Shown here: one piece after another, positions 14,110-24,699 of the stretch | How positions within the stretch are numbered: position 1 is the stretch's first letter | Layout of the letters: each line of letters begins with the position of its first letter | DNA from: Rhododendron vialii | Taxonomy: Eukaryota > Streptophyta > Magnoliopsida > Ericales > Ericaceae | Length of the DNA: 64,000 bases | Direction of reading: 5' to 3' | NCBI RefSeq assembly: GCF_030253575.1 | Contig: NC_080568.1 | Span: 3,526,501-3,590,500 of the forward strand | Program-made: the position numbers and the translations under genes | The notes under the pieces: generated by a model | Told to the model about the DNA's origin: nothing | The model's input: the letters and a program-made list of their open reading frames with translations, nothing else | Database searches by the model: none

Positions 14110-15483
14110 CAACGAACTGCGCACGGATCAAGTTTAGTGCGTTGATTTCTATGTAGATGAACCAAGGCGACACATCCAAAGATTCGTGGAGGAATCAACA
14201 AAATAGAAGGCAAGAAAACATGGTTAGAAAGAACCTGTAATGGGGTCTTAAAATTCAGCACTTTTGAAGGCATACGATTTAATAAATGCACTGCTATGAC
14301 AACAGCATCATCCCAGTATCTATTAGGCATATGCGCTCCAATCAATAGTGCACGGGCTGTTTCTAAGATATGCCTATTCTTCTGTTCAGCAACCCCATTT
14401 TGTCGTGGTGTTTTAGTGCACAAAGTTTCATGGAGAAGGCCATGAATATCAAAGTAAGCTTGAAATTGATGATTAACATATTCGCCACCATTATCAGAAC
14501 GGAGAATCTGAGTTTTAGCTGAAAACTGAGTTTGAATCATTGTATGAAAAGATCTAAAAACACCAAGCACTTCATCTTTATGTTTCAACAAATACAGCCA
14601 GGTCATTCGAGTGCAATTATCGACAAATGTCACAAACCAACGAATGCCAGAATAAGTGGTAATTGGAGAGGGTCCCCAAACATCAGAATGGATTAAGGCA
14701 AAAGGAACATCACTTTTATTCAAGCTTATTGGATAAGGAACACAATGACTTTTGGCAAAAATGAAAGTATCACATTTAAACTCCGAATTGTGGAAATTGA
14801 AAAATAAATCTGGAAACAAGTACTTCATATAACCAAATGACGGATGCCCCAAACGACGATGCCAGAGCCAAATTTGTCTCTCCTTGACAGTAGTTGTGTA
14901 TTGCATATTATTCGCTTTGCCCGGATTGAAATCATCCATGTAATACAAACCCCCCCTCTTAGTACCAAGCCCAATGATCTCCTTGGTGAGAATATCCTGA
15001 AGTAGATGTCGTTCAGGCTTGCGCTCCTGCTTTTCTTGAATCGGATTCCGGCGTCGCTGAGCTCCATCGCAGACCGGATGACCTCGTAACTGCCAGCTCC
15101 TCCCGTGCTCCCCCTCTTCATGAATAGAAAGGCAATTCTCTCGCGGGTGTCTTCCATAAGGAGACTTGACCTGTACACGTCGAGTAAGTGCAAGCATTTG
15201 CCAATGCTGGAGTCGAGAGTGGGAAGCAGGGGTTGGGGAAGCAGAACTCGCGAATGAGCTTGTTCACAAATTCCTCACCTTTGATTGCAATCTCCTCCTT
15301 CCAACCTTTGATCGCAATCTCCTTCCCCTTTTTCTATTAATAAAATATTAATTACTTTTGTCAATAAAAAAAAAACTAACAAAAGTTCATAAAATCAAAA
15401 TCAAAATTAATTTAGTGGGAATTGATGATCAATAAGGCGCGAGTTTTCTTGTAGAGAAAATTTTGTGGTAAGAAAAAACGATA

Positions 15484-15849
15484 AATCTGTCCACACATAC
15501 ATATGTGCACAGATTTTGTTGTGGGGCCCACCACGGGTCTCATATAAATGATTCGAGTCATTCATTAAATGTAAAATATTTTTACAAGGGTTCCCGTAAA
15601 AAATCAGCTCAATTCAATACCTATAGGTGCTTGATCTAATCAACTAACTTTTTAATACTAGGAAATCTGAATGAAAATTTAGATGATTGGATCGAGCACT
15701 TATTAGTATTAGATTGAGCTGATTTTTTACGGGGACTCTTGAAAAAGTATTTTACATTTAATGAATGGCTCGGATCATTTTTTGGGGACCCGTGATGTCC
15801 CCATAATAAAATCTGTGCACAATCTGTGCACATATGTATGTGTGGTTAG
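15484..15849. mobile_element. palindromic MITE, family 1 (GTGCACAGATTTT type), copy 1
   Basis: About 365 bp long inverted repeat: left arm has CACACATACATATGTGCACAG and the right arm its complement, with CCGTAAAAAATCAGCTCAAT-like sequence mirrored nearer the centre. Copy B of the segmental duplication lacks it at 27910-27935, showing insertion after the duplication. Related copies lie at 35783-36149 and 48160-48543. No coding capacity. Confidence 0.75.
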
Positions 15850-15851
15850 CA

Positions 15852-16252
15852 GGGTTACTATAGGTACATACACCGCGTACATACGCACTTTAGACCCGTC
15901 TTGAATTCTAAAAAAAAAAAAAAAAAGGATCCAAACCTCTCATTTTGGTCAAAATGGTTTGTTTACGATTCCTACAAAAAATTAACTCAATCTGATATCA
16001 ACAAAGGCGTTTACGAAGCATCCACTTTGCTACAGAATTCAGGTTTGTATTCTAAAGCAAAGTTGTATATTTCGTAAACGTTTTTACCCATATTGGGCTG
16101 AGTTGGTTTTTTACATGGACCATAAATAAACTATTTTGAACAAAATGTGTGACTCGGATCATTTTTGTAGGATCTGCGACGGATCTAAAGTGCGTATGTA
16201 CGTGGTGGTGTATGTACATAATGTATGTACTATGTACCCATAGACTTTCCGA
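15852..16252. mobile_element. palindromic MITE, family 2 (TATAGGTACATACAC type)
   Basis: Inverted repeat arms: CTATAGGTACATACACCGCG at the left and the complement of a similar sequence near 16195-16240, with GCACTTTAGACCCGTC mirrored inside. A shortened relative sits at the matching place in copy B (27935-28098), so this element was there before the duplication. Ends carry GAAAGTCT, also seen in family 1. Confidence 0.65.
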
Positions 16253-17959
16253 CAAAAAATTACTCCTTACATTCTAAATTTCTAGTCCACTGGTATGAGA
16301 AGTCATGTAATTACCGAAGCAAAAATAAAAGTACTAATTTCATGCATAGTATTATTGGAATTTTTTTTACACTGATTAAAAGAACTAATTGAGGTCTTGG
16401 ATTTGGTGCAACAAAATTTTGAAAAATTTTGCACAAAAATAGAATGTATGTTCTTTATTCAAGATCGTACAGTTTTCCGTAGTGTACTAAAATTTTGCGA
16501 TGGAGGTGCTGTTCCTTGTGCAATGTGAAACTTTGGAAGAAGATCGATCGATCTATCAAATTAAAAACCAACAAAATGAAGGGAAATAGATATATGAGAT
16601 GATCATGATCACCTCAGTTCCCTCCTCCTTTTCAACAGCAACAAGCGTGGTGAGAAGAAGCATGGGGAGTTGATTTTCAAGCATCATCATGTCACGTCTG
16701 ATATATGGCACAACGTGGAGCTTCCCATGCTTGCTAAAGATCGGATCGTTTACAGAATAATCATCCATCTCCAACGTTGAGGTACGCAGGACTTCGAGCA
16801 TAAAACAGCCATCGAGAATCATCAGCACCAAGAACCGGTCTGTGTCGGCTTCCCAAAAAGGATCGAGTGACTCGTAGGAGTCTTTCAGGCTTTGAGCGAC
16901 TTCGGCCAAAGCAGCGACGTAGGATGCAAGAGGCTTTCGGGACCTCGATCTTTAGAAAATGGAAGAGAGTGGGGCGCTTGTGCTTCTCCATCTACTTCAA
17001 GTGGGACTCCATGTGATGGTAAGGCCCGAACGAGACGAACCGGGACTCCATGTGATGGTAAGGCCCGAACGAGACGAACCGAGGCTTGTAGGCGTAACTG
17101 TTCAAATCTGTGACGCCTTTCAGGACTTTGTATATGGATTGCTTGTTCCATTGCTGCATTTCTGCAGTTTCGGTTGTTGTCATTAGCTTTAATTCATCTT
17201 CTACTTGTATCGCCCAATTACCAAGGCTTTCTCCCATTAATTTCCTCCTTTACCACTCCAGTACTCCAATCCACCCTATAAATAGTTCAAGTAGTGAAAC
17301 AGTAAAAGACACTCTTTCTTTTTTTTTATAACCGAATATCCAAGCCAGCTTACAATCATCTCGATTAATTCTTTTTCCAGCCTGTAAAAGACACGTTACT
17401 TCAGCATTTTTTTTTTTTCCCTTTTTGTGGTTTCTTTCTCTCTCGCTAAACATTCAAGCAAGGGATTTGCATCTGTTTAAGTTGGATGTTGGACAAGCCC
17501 GAATTAAAAATGAGCCCAAAATACAAAGCATATATTCTAAACCGACAAAAACGATTGTTTATAATAAAAAAAAAATATGATTTTTTAGTTCGTTTCTTGC
17601 ACAGACCAAAAGTAGGAGGATTAATGATTTTTTTTTTAGGGAAATTTTTAGGCCGGCCCAAAAACTTAGGCTCGGTCTTCATTTAGTTCTGTACAATTAT
17701 TTGTATTTTTTATTCCAATCATGTCCCTTCACGCGCATCAGCGCACAGAACTAGAGAGCATCTAGTATAGAAAAATTATCCAATGCTCCATGAGTACTGG
17801 TGCACCATTAAAACATTGTTTAAATTTCAAAAAGTCATATCTTTTGTTGTAGATATTCATTTTTTTTAAATATTATATTTTTGGAACCTACTCGACGATA
17901 TCTACTAAACAAGATCCATATTGAATATGAAATTATGAAAGATTAAAAAAATACCATTT

Positions 17960-20050
17960 GCTATGAGAAAATTCTATGAGAACTATTTCTATGAGAATTG
18001 TCCCTATGAAAACTGTTTCGGACAAAAATACCCTTAGTTATATGAACTGGTTATGAGAACCGTTAATTCTCATAGTCAGTTATATGAGAACTGCCAGTTT
18101 TCATAATCACTTCTATGAAAATTGGCTATGAGAAGTGACTGTTCTCATAGAGAACTAGCTTTGTGAATTGGTTATGAGAACTGGACTATGTGAACTGAAA
18201 AATACACAGTTCACATAGTCTTACCACACACTAAAATACACAGTTTTCATAAAATATATATAGTTCTCATAGAAAATATATGGTTCTAATAGACAGTTCT
18301 CATAGATAATATACAGTTCTCATAGAAAAATACACAGTTTTCATAGAAAAATACTCAATTCTCATAGACAGTTCTCATGAATAACACACAGTTCTCATAG
18401 AAAAATACACAATTTTCATAGAAAATACACACACGAAAAAAAATTGAACAAAAACAAAAAGGTAATCAAAATCAAATATAATTATAAATGTTCTAAGGGG
18501 AACTGTGTATTTTTCGTGTAATTGAATTTTTAGTTAGTTTTATGTGCGCCAAAGCCTTGCTATACACTGATTACAATTCAATTGCTTAAATAACTTTGGA
18601 GAAAAATACCTTTGGCTATGAGAATTGTCAATTCTTAGAGTTAGTTTTATAAGAACTGCTCGGTTATGTGAACTGAGCTATGAGAACTGAAAAATACATA
18701 GTTTAAATAGCCTCAACACACACTAAAATACATAGTTCTCACAAAAAATATACAATTCTCTTAGAAAATATATAATTCTTATAAAAAGTTCTCATGGATA
18801 ATACACAGTTCTCATAGAAAAATACTCCCTCCATCACAAAATGTTTGTCCAGTCCGCAAAACGGGGTGTTAAAAATAATACAATTTTTGCAAGAAAAAAT
18901 TACTAGATATCAATGAGTATTTTTAATTTGTGAAAAAAGTTTGAATTTTTTCTTGAAAAAATTGCATTATTTTTTTCACTCCGTTTTGCGGACCGAACAA
19001 TCATTTTGGGACGGAGGGAGTACACAGTTTCCATAGAAAAAACATAATTCTCATAGACAATACCCAATTCTCATAGAAAATACACAGTTCTCATAGACAG
19101 TTCTCACAGAAAAAACACAATTCTCATAAAAAAAAAATACTCAGTTCTCATAGACAATTCGCATAGAAAAATATACAATTTTCATAAACAGTTTTCACAA
19201 AAATACATAATTTTCATAGAAAAATACATAGTTCTCATAGAAAAATATACAGTTCTCATAGAAAAATACACAATTCTCATAGAAAAAATACACACAATTC
19301 ACATAATTCACTAAAATACACATTGCCCCAACACACAATTCACTACGCAATTCATATAGCCCAAATACACAAGAAATACACAGTTCACATAGCTCCAACA
19401 CCCTAAAATTCACAGTTCACATAACCCCAAATACACACTAAACAACATAGTCAATAATAAAATCAAATAATAAAACTCATTAGAGAAACAGTACAAACAC
19501 CTATATTTTCACATCAAAAACAAAAATTAAACAAAAACAAATTACATGTTGGAGATGCTTTTGTTAGGCTCCATTTGTTTTGACACAAATTATTTTCACA
19601 TCAAAAATTCTTTTTCATTAACAGTCAGTTTTATGAGAATTACTCAGTTCTCAAAGAGAATTTGCTATGTGAACTGAGTTATAAGAACTGGCTATATAAA
19701 CTGTCAATTCTCATAATCAGTTCTATGAGAACTGACTGTTCTCATGGAGAACTAGCTTTGTGAACCGATTATAAAAACTAGACTATGTGAACTAATTCTT
19801 ATAGAAAATACACAGTTTTCATAGAAAAATATACAATTCTGGTAGAAAATACATAGTTCTTATAGAAAAAAATACAATTCTCACAGACAGTTCTCATGGA
19901 CAATACACAGTTCTCATAAAAAATACAAAATTCTCATACAAAAATACACAGTTCTCATAAAAAATATACAGTTCTCATAGATAATACACAGACGAACAAA
20001 AATTGAACAAAAACAAAAAAAAAATCAAAATCAAACATAATTATATGTAG
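17960..20050. repeat. degenerate AGTTCTCATAG/CTATGAGAACT repeat field
   Basis: Dozens of degenerate units around ACAGTTCTCATAGAAAAATA, spaced roughly 20-25 bp. The field is organised as about three larger units (17960-18487, 18600-19550, 19620-20045); each starts with the CTATGAGAACT orientation and switches to AGTTCTCATAG, giving large imperfect palindromes. At least two units end in a similar AATTGAACAAAAACAAAA tail followed by an AATCAAA(C)ATAATTATA-type sequence. The plan resembles a foldback-type element or hairpin-forming MITE array. No credible coding sequence. Confidence 0.7.
18825..19020. mobile_element. Stowaway-type MITE (Tc1/mariner)
   Basis: 196 bp with ends CTCCCTCCATCAC and the complement (GGGACGGAGGGAG), the classic Stowaway terminus, flanked by TA on each side (18823-18824, 19021-19022). 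The inner arms (CCGCAAAACGG and its complement) extend the hairpin. It is inserted in the AGTTCTCATAG repeat field. A single Stowaway-like right end is also seen near 23072-23088. Confidence 0.85.
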
Positions 20051-20089
20051 TGTGATTTGAACATATTTCAAAGAATACCTTTGCAAAAC

Positions 20090-20620
20090 TCATTTCAAGT
20101 GCACGTGTATTCCAGTTTCAAAAAAAAAAAAATCACGTACGTATTCCACCGTTAAGATAAATGGTTTCCTTGAATCTGGAGGTTTGAACTTCTGGATCTT
20201 CAAACTAGAGCTCGATGGAATCTCATTGAAGCCGGAATTGCCTTTCTCTAACTTCATAGTCTCCGGAATGATTTCAACATCCTCAGCCGCAAGCCCCATC
20301 TCAACAAGACTTCCTGGTTCCTCTCCTCCTTCAAGTATCAGTTGCCCGACTTCTTTGAAAGGAATCATGTGTTCGATTATGATTTTTGCAAAAATTCGAC
20401 CGAGGAGCAAGGATATTTGATAGATATTTATCGAAATCGAGATTCCGATGCTGATGACGCTTTCAACACTCTGGCTGTTGTGATTGGTGGCGGATTCAGA
20501 TCGTCGTCTCTGCGGCGACGGCGAATTCATATCTTGACTCGGAGAGCTCCAGTTGCCGATCATGGTCTCGTCCACCTCCCTCGATGATGGGGCGCGGTGG
20601 TAGTGGCGCGACAGTGACAT
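20090..20620 (-). CDS. hypothetical ORF, possible gene fragment
   Basis: A 176-codon open frame on the minus strand starting at 20620. I do not recognise the product. The N-terminal part is Ser/Arg-rich (SPSPQRRRSES), the middle has an aliphatic stretch, and the C-terminal half reads like ordinary coding sequence (GQLILEGGEEPGSLVEMGLA, then EIIPETMKLEKGNSG). Upstream there is a GGGA repeat and a GA microsatellite (about 20677-20763) of the sort common in plant 5' leaders. Near the end of the frame a GTACGTGA could be a splice donor, but no downstream exon was found in the repeat field. It lies within the block absent from copy B, so a captured fragment of a gene elsewhere is plausible. Confidence 0.35.
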   Translation of the reverse strand: MSLSRHYHRAPSSREVDETMIGNWSSPSQDMNSPSPQRRRSESATNHNSQSVESVISIGISISINIYQISLLLGRIFAKIIIEHMIPFKEVGQLILEGGEEPGSLVEMGLAAEDVEIIPETMKLEKGNSGFNEIPSSSSLKIQKFKPPDSRKPFILTVEYVRDFFFFETGIHVHLK

Positions 20621-20734
20621 TGTCGGAGAGGAGACGGCGGCAGCGGCGGTGGTCGGAGCTGCTCCATCGGTGGAGGGAGGGAGGGAGGGAGGGAGAGAAA
20701 CAAAGAGAGATGTCGGTGGTGTTGTTGGGAGTGG

Positions 20735-20765
20735 TTTAGAGAGAGAGAGAGAGAGAGAGAGAGGG
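20735..20765. repeat. (GA)n microsatellite
   Basis: Uninterrupted GA run of about 12 units, with a (GGGA)n run just before it at about 20677-20696. Confidence 0.85.
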
Positions 20766-21049
20766 TGGGAGTGAGTTCAGTTTTAACTTGTGGACAGGAT
20801 ATTTGTGGGCAAAAAAGTCATTCAGTAACGTAACCGAGCCTATTTAGGTTCGGGAATAATATTCAGGGTTGGGTTCAAACCGAGCTTAAAAACCAGGACA
20901 TGTCTCTAATTTACTATTTTTTTTATTCGTACAGTTAAAAAATGATTTTTTTTATTAGTTTCTTTCTCTCTCCCTTGACATTCAAGTAAAGGATTCCAAA
21001 GAATTCGGCCTGTGCCTTTCTCTGAATCCAAATATTTATTCCCAACAAT

Positions 21050-22010
21050 TTACAACGAGATTTGCTAGTAGCACGCACAATTAACGTCTTAATCAATTGG
21101 CCGGGGTCGGCTACATAAATCCATATTTTTTATTGAGCTCTGTCGATGGCATCATGTTTTGTAATATTCAGTAAGCTTAGATCTTTGCGCACTATCGGTT
21201 TTAAGGTCAATTTCGGTCTACCTTTCCTCTTAGGGTATATTTGGTTGGATGGAATCATGGTTGGAATGGAATAATCATTCCAATAACTTACTTATTCCAA
21301 TATTTGGTTCACCATTGAATAATAGAATGATGATTCCAAATGGAATCACTATCCACTTTAGTAAAGAAATTGTCATTCCATCCAAAAAGCTAAGGAATTG
21401 TTATTCCACTTCTTTGTCACACCAAAATTACTAGTGCCACTCTAACATTCACTATTGCTACACCAAAAATTATTATTGCCACACCAAAAATTACTATTGC
21501 CACTCCAAGAAATGCTATTGCCACTCCAAAAATTACTATTGTCACTCCAAAAATTGCTATTGCCACACTATGCTATTGGAGATGAGAATGACTATTCCTA
21601 AGCATAACCAAACATGAGAATATGAATGATTATTCCATTTTCAATTCCTCCAATTTTATTCCATTCTTAATTCCATTTCTATTCACATTCCATTCCATTC
21701 CATCCAACCAAATGCACCCTTAGTGCTATCATCTACCGTAATCATATCACTCCTCCTAATTCCTGTGTCACAATAGACATAACCAAACCACATTAGTTTT
21801 TGTTCTCTCATCTTAGCTTCTAATAGTGCTACTTCTGTTGTTCCACGTATGTTTTCGTTTCTAATTCAATCTCGCTAAGTCTGACCACACATCCATCATA
21901 ACATTCTTATTCCGACTACACTCATCTAACTCACATGTTGTTTCTTAGCAGCCCGATACTCTGTCCCATACAACCTTGCTAGCCTTGGAGCAAATTTTTT
22001 GTGCACGCAC
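21050..22010 (-). mobile_element. RTE-type LINE remnant, copy A
   Basis: Minus-strand match to the better preserved fragment at 29330-29770, which encodes the C-terminal tail of a plant RTE-clade non-LTR reverse transcriptase. The conceptual tail DRAQ...KIWIYVADP is visible around 21090-21150. A Tourist-like MITE (21233-21719) is inserted in it. Confidence 0.65.
21233..21719. mobile_element. Tourist-like MITE (PIF/Harbinger type) with internal minisatellite
   Basis: 487 bp with ends GGGTATATTTGGTTGGATGG and complement CCATCCAACCAAATGCACCC, flanked by TTA on both sides (21230-21232, 21720-21722). The matching place in copy B (about 29485) is uninterrupted, confirming the insertion. The centre holds about seven units of a roughly 24 bp repeat around TATTGCCACACCAAAAATTAC (21417-21570). 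TTA target sites are typical of PIF/Harbinger elements. Confidence 0.85.
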
Positions 22011-23290
22011 TCATATATCAAAAAATGTCTGTGCATGCAAATTTTTTGGGCACAAAAAAAACTGAGCTCATAGTCGGGTTGCTCACATATTTTTTGGGGT
22101 CCAAATACACTGTATAGGTAGGTTGTATGTGTTTGTTGATGTTTTTCTCGTGCAAATATGTTTTATCCCCGTACCAATCAATGTTCGATTAAACTAATGT
22201 GTTAGACTTGACATGTTCTACAAAATAAACAATTCCGATCATTGTTTTGAACCAAAGAAAAACCCACAAAGGTTCAATACTGGATTGGATTGGAGCAAAG
22301 AAAAATTGGGCAGGAGACTTGTTCCATTCCCACACTCGCAAGACAGGTGAAGCTCACACATATATGCCCACACGCATGCATGTGTGTGTTTTGTGATCCG
22401 GCCAAGCCCAAGCTCGAGCATGCACAAAATAAGCTTACTTGGACAAAGCTAGCCACTCGTTGAATTAATTTATTGTTTTTTTGTCAATCATTATCTCTTT
22501 TAAGGTAAAAGAGATCCAATCAAAGAACTATCAATATCTTATCAACTTGATTATCCTTGGCCGATTAAAAAAAAGAAAGATAATCTAATCAAAAGGTCCC
22601 ATAGAGTGAACAATTCAGATTTAATTTGGAGAAAATCGAATATGGTTACCCAAAAAAATGATTAAGATCGAAGAAATTCCTTGATCGATTTCCAGTTTCA
22701 TTTTACTTTCCTTTGTTGAAGTTGAGATCGAATAAAAAGAAAACCTGAAATAGAGTGTAACTGAATTGTTACATAGTACTACTACAAAGTAAGATTAGAG
22801 TCATCGTAAGTACGACATCAAACAAATAGTTGAAGTTCGTTCCAGCTTAATTTGGAATGATCAAACACAACAACATTCTGCTTATGATTTCGGGCTTTTT
22901 ACTAACAAAGGCGTCTGCAGAGGGTGAGTCAGACTACCATCAGTGGAGATGAGAGAGAAGTCGATACGAGAATGGGAAGACAGTATCAAAATAAAACGGG
23001 TCCTCTAATTGTAAAGTTTTGAAATAAGCACATCATTTTGGGACATCTCAAAAATGAATAAGGGCACAACAAAGTGGGACGGAGGGAGTACAAATTTTCA
23101 AAGGCATAAAGAACCTCGAGCATTAGCTCAGAGCCGGCACTAGCTAGCGAGCGGCCAACATGGACAACATTGTACTAGACGGAGACAGGTCGTTACGGTG
23201 AACCATTGTTCTCTGATCCTCTCTCCTCCACACATTGAAATTAACTATCCGATGATTTACACATATGTTGAATAACGAAAATCCATGTTT
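22011..23290. other. copy A-specific spacer, no gene
   Basis: About 1.2 kb absent from copy B. Around 22400-22620 it resembles 25185-25385 (shared pieces such as GATAATTTGGCCAAAAGGTCC-like sequence), so it contains a dispersed unnamed repeat. It also holds a Stowaway-like end near 23072-23088 and a poly-T tract. No gene recognised. Confidence 0.45.
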
Positions 23291-23724
23291 GTGTTTTTTT
23301 TTTTTTTTTTTTTGGCGCCTGTATGAGCTTTTGGACACAACATAGAACTATCTGAATAAGCTGTTAACAACCAGACGACATAAAACCCCCGACGTAAAGA
23401 CACATAGAGGTTATTGCAACCTACACAGCAAGTCTGAGAAATTAAGATAGATAAACTTTGCCTTCAGAAATAGGAGTATTGGCTTTTAGCCGTAGGACGG
23501 TAGGAGTGAGACCGCAAAAATAAATAAATAAACCGGGCAACCAAGGAAGCGCAATCCCCTATTTTTCAATTTACATCAACAACTCAAATTGGTTTAGTAA
23601 ACAGAACCGATCACATGTACGTATTCAAGGTGGGATACTCTTTAGCCTTGAGGGCACTGTTTTCGGATAAAACAAAAAAAGGTGGGATACTTTTAAGGAG
23701 TGGCAAATGAGATGCATTAAATGA

Positions 23725-23830
23725 ACCGGAGCTAGTTCAGTTGGTCAGGACTCTTGTATCTCACTAAGAGATCAGAAGTTTGAGTCTTTCCACCTGCGTG
23801 TGAGTATTTTTTCATTTGTATTTGTTGGGA
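23725..23830 (+). mobile_element. tRNA-derived SINE head (probable)
   Basis: AGCTAGTTCAGTTGGTCAGG resembles an A box and, about 40 bp on, AGAAGTTTGAGTCTTTCC resembles a B box. This spacing is that of tRNA-derived plant SINEs. It lies immediately beyond the right edge of duplication copy A. The 3' end was not defined. Confidence 0.5.
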
Positions 23831-24549
23831 TTATTTCTTCGCTTAATGGGGATTGAAGATGATGTGCTTATTTATCCTGTTGGTTCAATTGTTAGACTTT
23901 GTTATCTCGTGGACTTTCACATAATAAATGTAGTGTCCCGTGATTTGTACGTTGTAATTCATACACGTAATGATCTCTCCTACCAGAGACGGAACTACAT
24001 ATGGGCTATAGGGGGCTAAGGCCCCTACGTAGTTTCATTTTTTTTTTTAATTCTGATATGAGTACTTCAAGTTCACACAATCAATTAAGAAGTATTTTCA
24101 AGAACTGGGAAGTTCGAATAACATTTTTAGTAATGGAGCTTAATCATTTTGAGCATAACCTACTTACTTGTCTACAGAGTGGTGGTACTTTGCTTACTCT
24201 TCACAGTTCAACCTCCTTGTTTATGAAATCTTAGTTCCGTCTCTATCTCCTACCGATTGGCCAAAAAAAAACGACATGCATTATGCTTTAATAAAGCGGC
24301 TTTATCATTACTTTTGGTTTAAGAGTATCATTGGCTCTACAAAATTCACACCAGTTTAACATTGCTTTCAACGCAAATACTACAAGATACGAATTTCGTT
24401 CCCCCAATTAGAGCACTAGGGATTAGGGACCTAGTGTTGTTTGACTCGTCACTTTATCTTCCGAGGAAGAGGTTTTGAGTTCGAGTTCTAATAGATGAAG
24501 CGTTCGACTTCCGTTGTTATCGCTAACAAATAATCCTAACATTCTATCA
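23831..24549. other. intergenic, no gene recognised
   Basis: AT-rich sequence; a second B-box-like GAGTTCGAGTTCTA occurs near 24476-24490. Nothing firm. Confidence 0.4.
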
Positions 24550-24556
24550 TTAATTT

Positions 24557-24690
24557 GGGAGAAAATGACTGTTCCTGACGTGTTTTGATAATTAATACTC
24601 GCCAATGACATGCTAATAACATTTGTTAATACTGAAAATGTCCTTAACGGGTATTAATTATCAAAACACGTCCTTGGCCGTCATTTTCCC
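24557..24690. mobile_element. small palindromic MITE, copy 1
   Basis: 134 bp palindrome: GGGAGAAAATGAC at the left, GTCATTTTCCC at the right, with CGTGTTTTGATAATTAATAC mirrored inside. Flanked by TTAATTT on both sides (24550-24556, 24691-24697; the repeat may extend to 9 bp). A sister copy is at 26569-26702. Confidence 0.75.
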
Positions 24691-24699
24691 TTAATTTGG

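Larger units (their letters stand above)
10403..15003 (-). mobile_element. Ty1/Copia element 2, nested in Copia element 1
   Basis: A second minus-strand Copia element. Parts seen: 3' LTR (10403-11148), purine tract (around 11149-11158), RNase H and reverse transcriptase (11156-12640), linker (12677-13261), integrase with GAG-pre-integrase HRRLGHPSF, SDNGGEY and PRQNGVAE motifs (14115-14990). The gag and protease portions and the 5' LTR are not present; the right end abuts DUF247 exon 2 at about 15003. It is itself interrupted by a solo LTR (13275-14109). Broken, with several breaks. It is unlike element 1 in sequence, so it belongs to a different Copia family. Confidence 0.88.
5248..17240 (-). 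pseudogene. DUF247/UPF0481 gene copy A, disrupted by nested retrotransposons
   Basis: A broken paralogue of the intact gene at 26953-28838. Exon 1 remnant lies at about 16613-17240, the start of exon 2 at 15004-15330, and the C-terminal part at 5248-5718; about 9.3 kb of LTR-element DNA separates the last two. The C-terminal piece still shows the membrane segment near NPWAILSLIAAVFLFFF. Exon 1 carries an in-frame 42 bp tandem duplication (about 17010-17093, repeating FVSFGPYHHMES), a stop between HLK and MEKHK, and further frame changes. Compared with copy B, about 25 bp of exon sequence is missing at the insertion junction, so the loss of element ends probably took gene sequence too. Not expected to make a full protein. 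Confidence 0.88.
17640..20925. other. 3.3 kb block present only in copy A
   Basis: Copy B runs uninterrupted from sequence matching 17620 to sequence matching 20926 (junction near 29185), so this block entered copy A or was lost from copy B. It holds the AGTTCTCATAG repeat field, a Stowaway MITE and a hypothetical ORF with a GA-rich upstream region. Both edges lie in T-rich runs, which hides any target duplication. A transposon carrying a gene fragment is possible but no diagnostic ends were recognised. Confidence 0.6.
5190..23713. repeat. segmental duplication, copy A (expanded by insertions)
   Basis: Sequence blocks here match 26872-30181 in the same order and orientation: DUF247 C-terminal part (5250-5718 with 26960-27395), DUF247 exon 2 start and intron (15004-15480 with 27425-27910), exon 1 and upstream region (16480-17640 with 28090-29180), a LINE remnant (20925-22015 with 29190-29765), and a distal block (23290-23713 with 29830-30181). 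Subtracting copy B leaves the insertions in copy A: nested LTR elements (5719-15003), a MITE (15484-15849), a 3.3 kb block (17640-20925), a Tourist-type MITE (21233-21719) and about 1.2 kb at 22020-23280. Left edge near 5190 and right edge near 23713 are approximate, read by eye. Confidence 0.85.

Noticed and set aside
17960-20050. CRISPR-like or simple satellite interpretation of the AGTTCTCATAG field
   Set aside because: Units are degenerate, occur in both orientations in a palindromic plan and the host is a plant; neither model fits.
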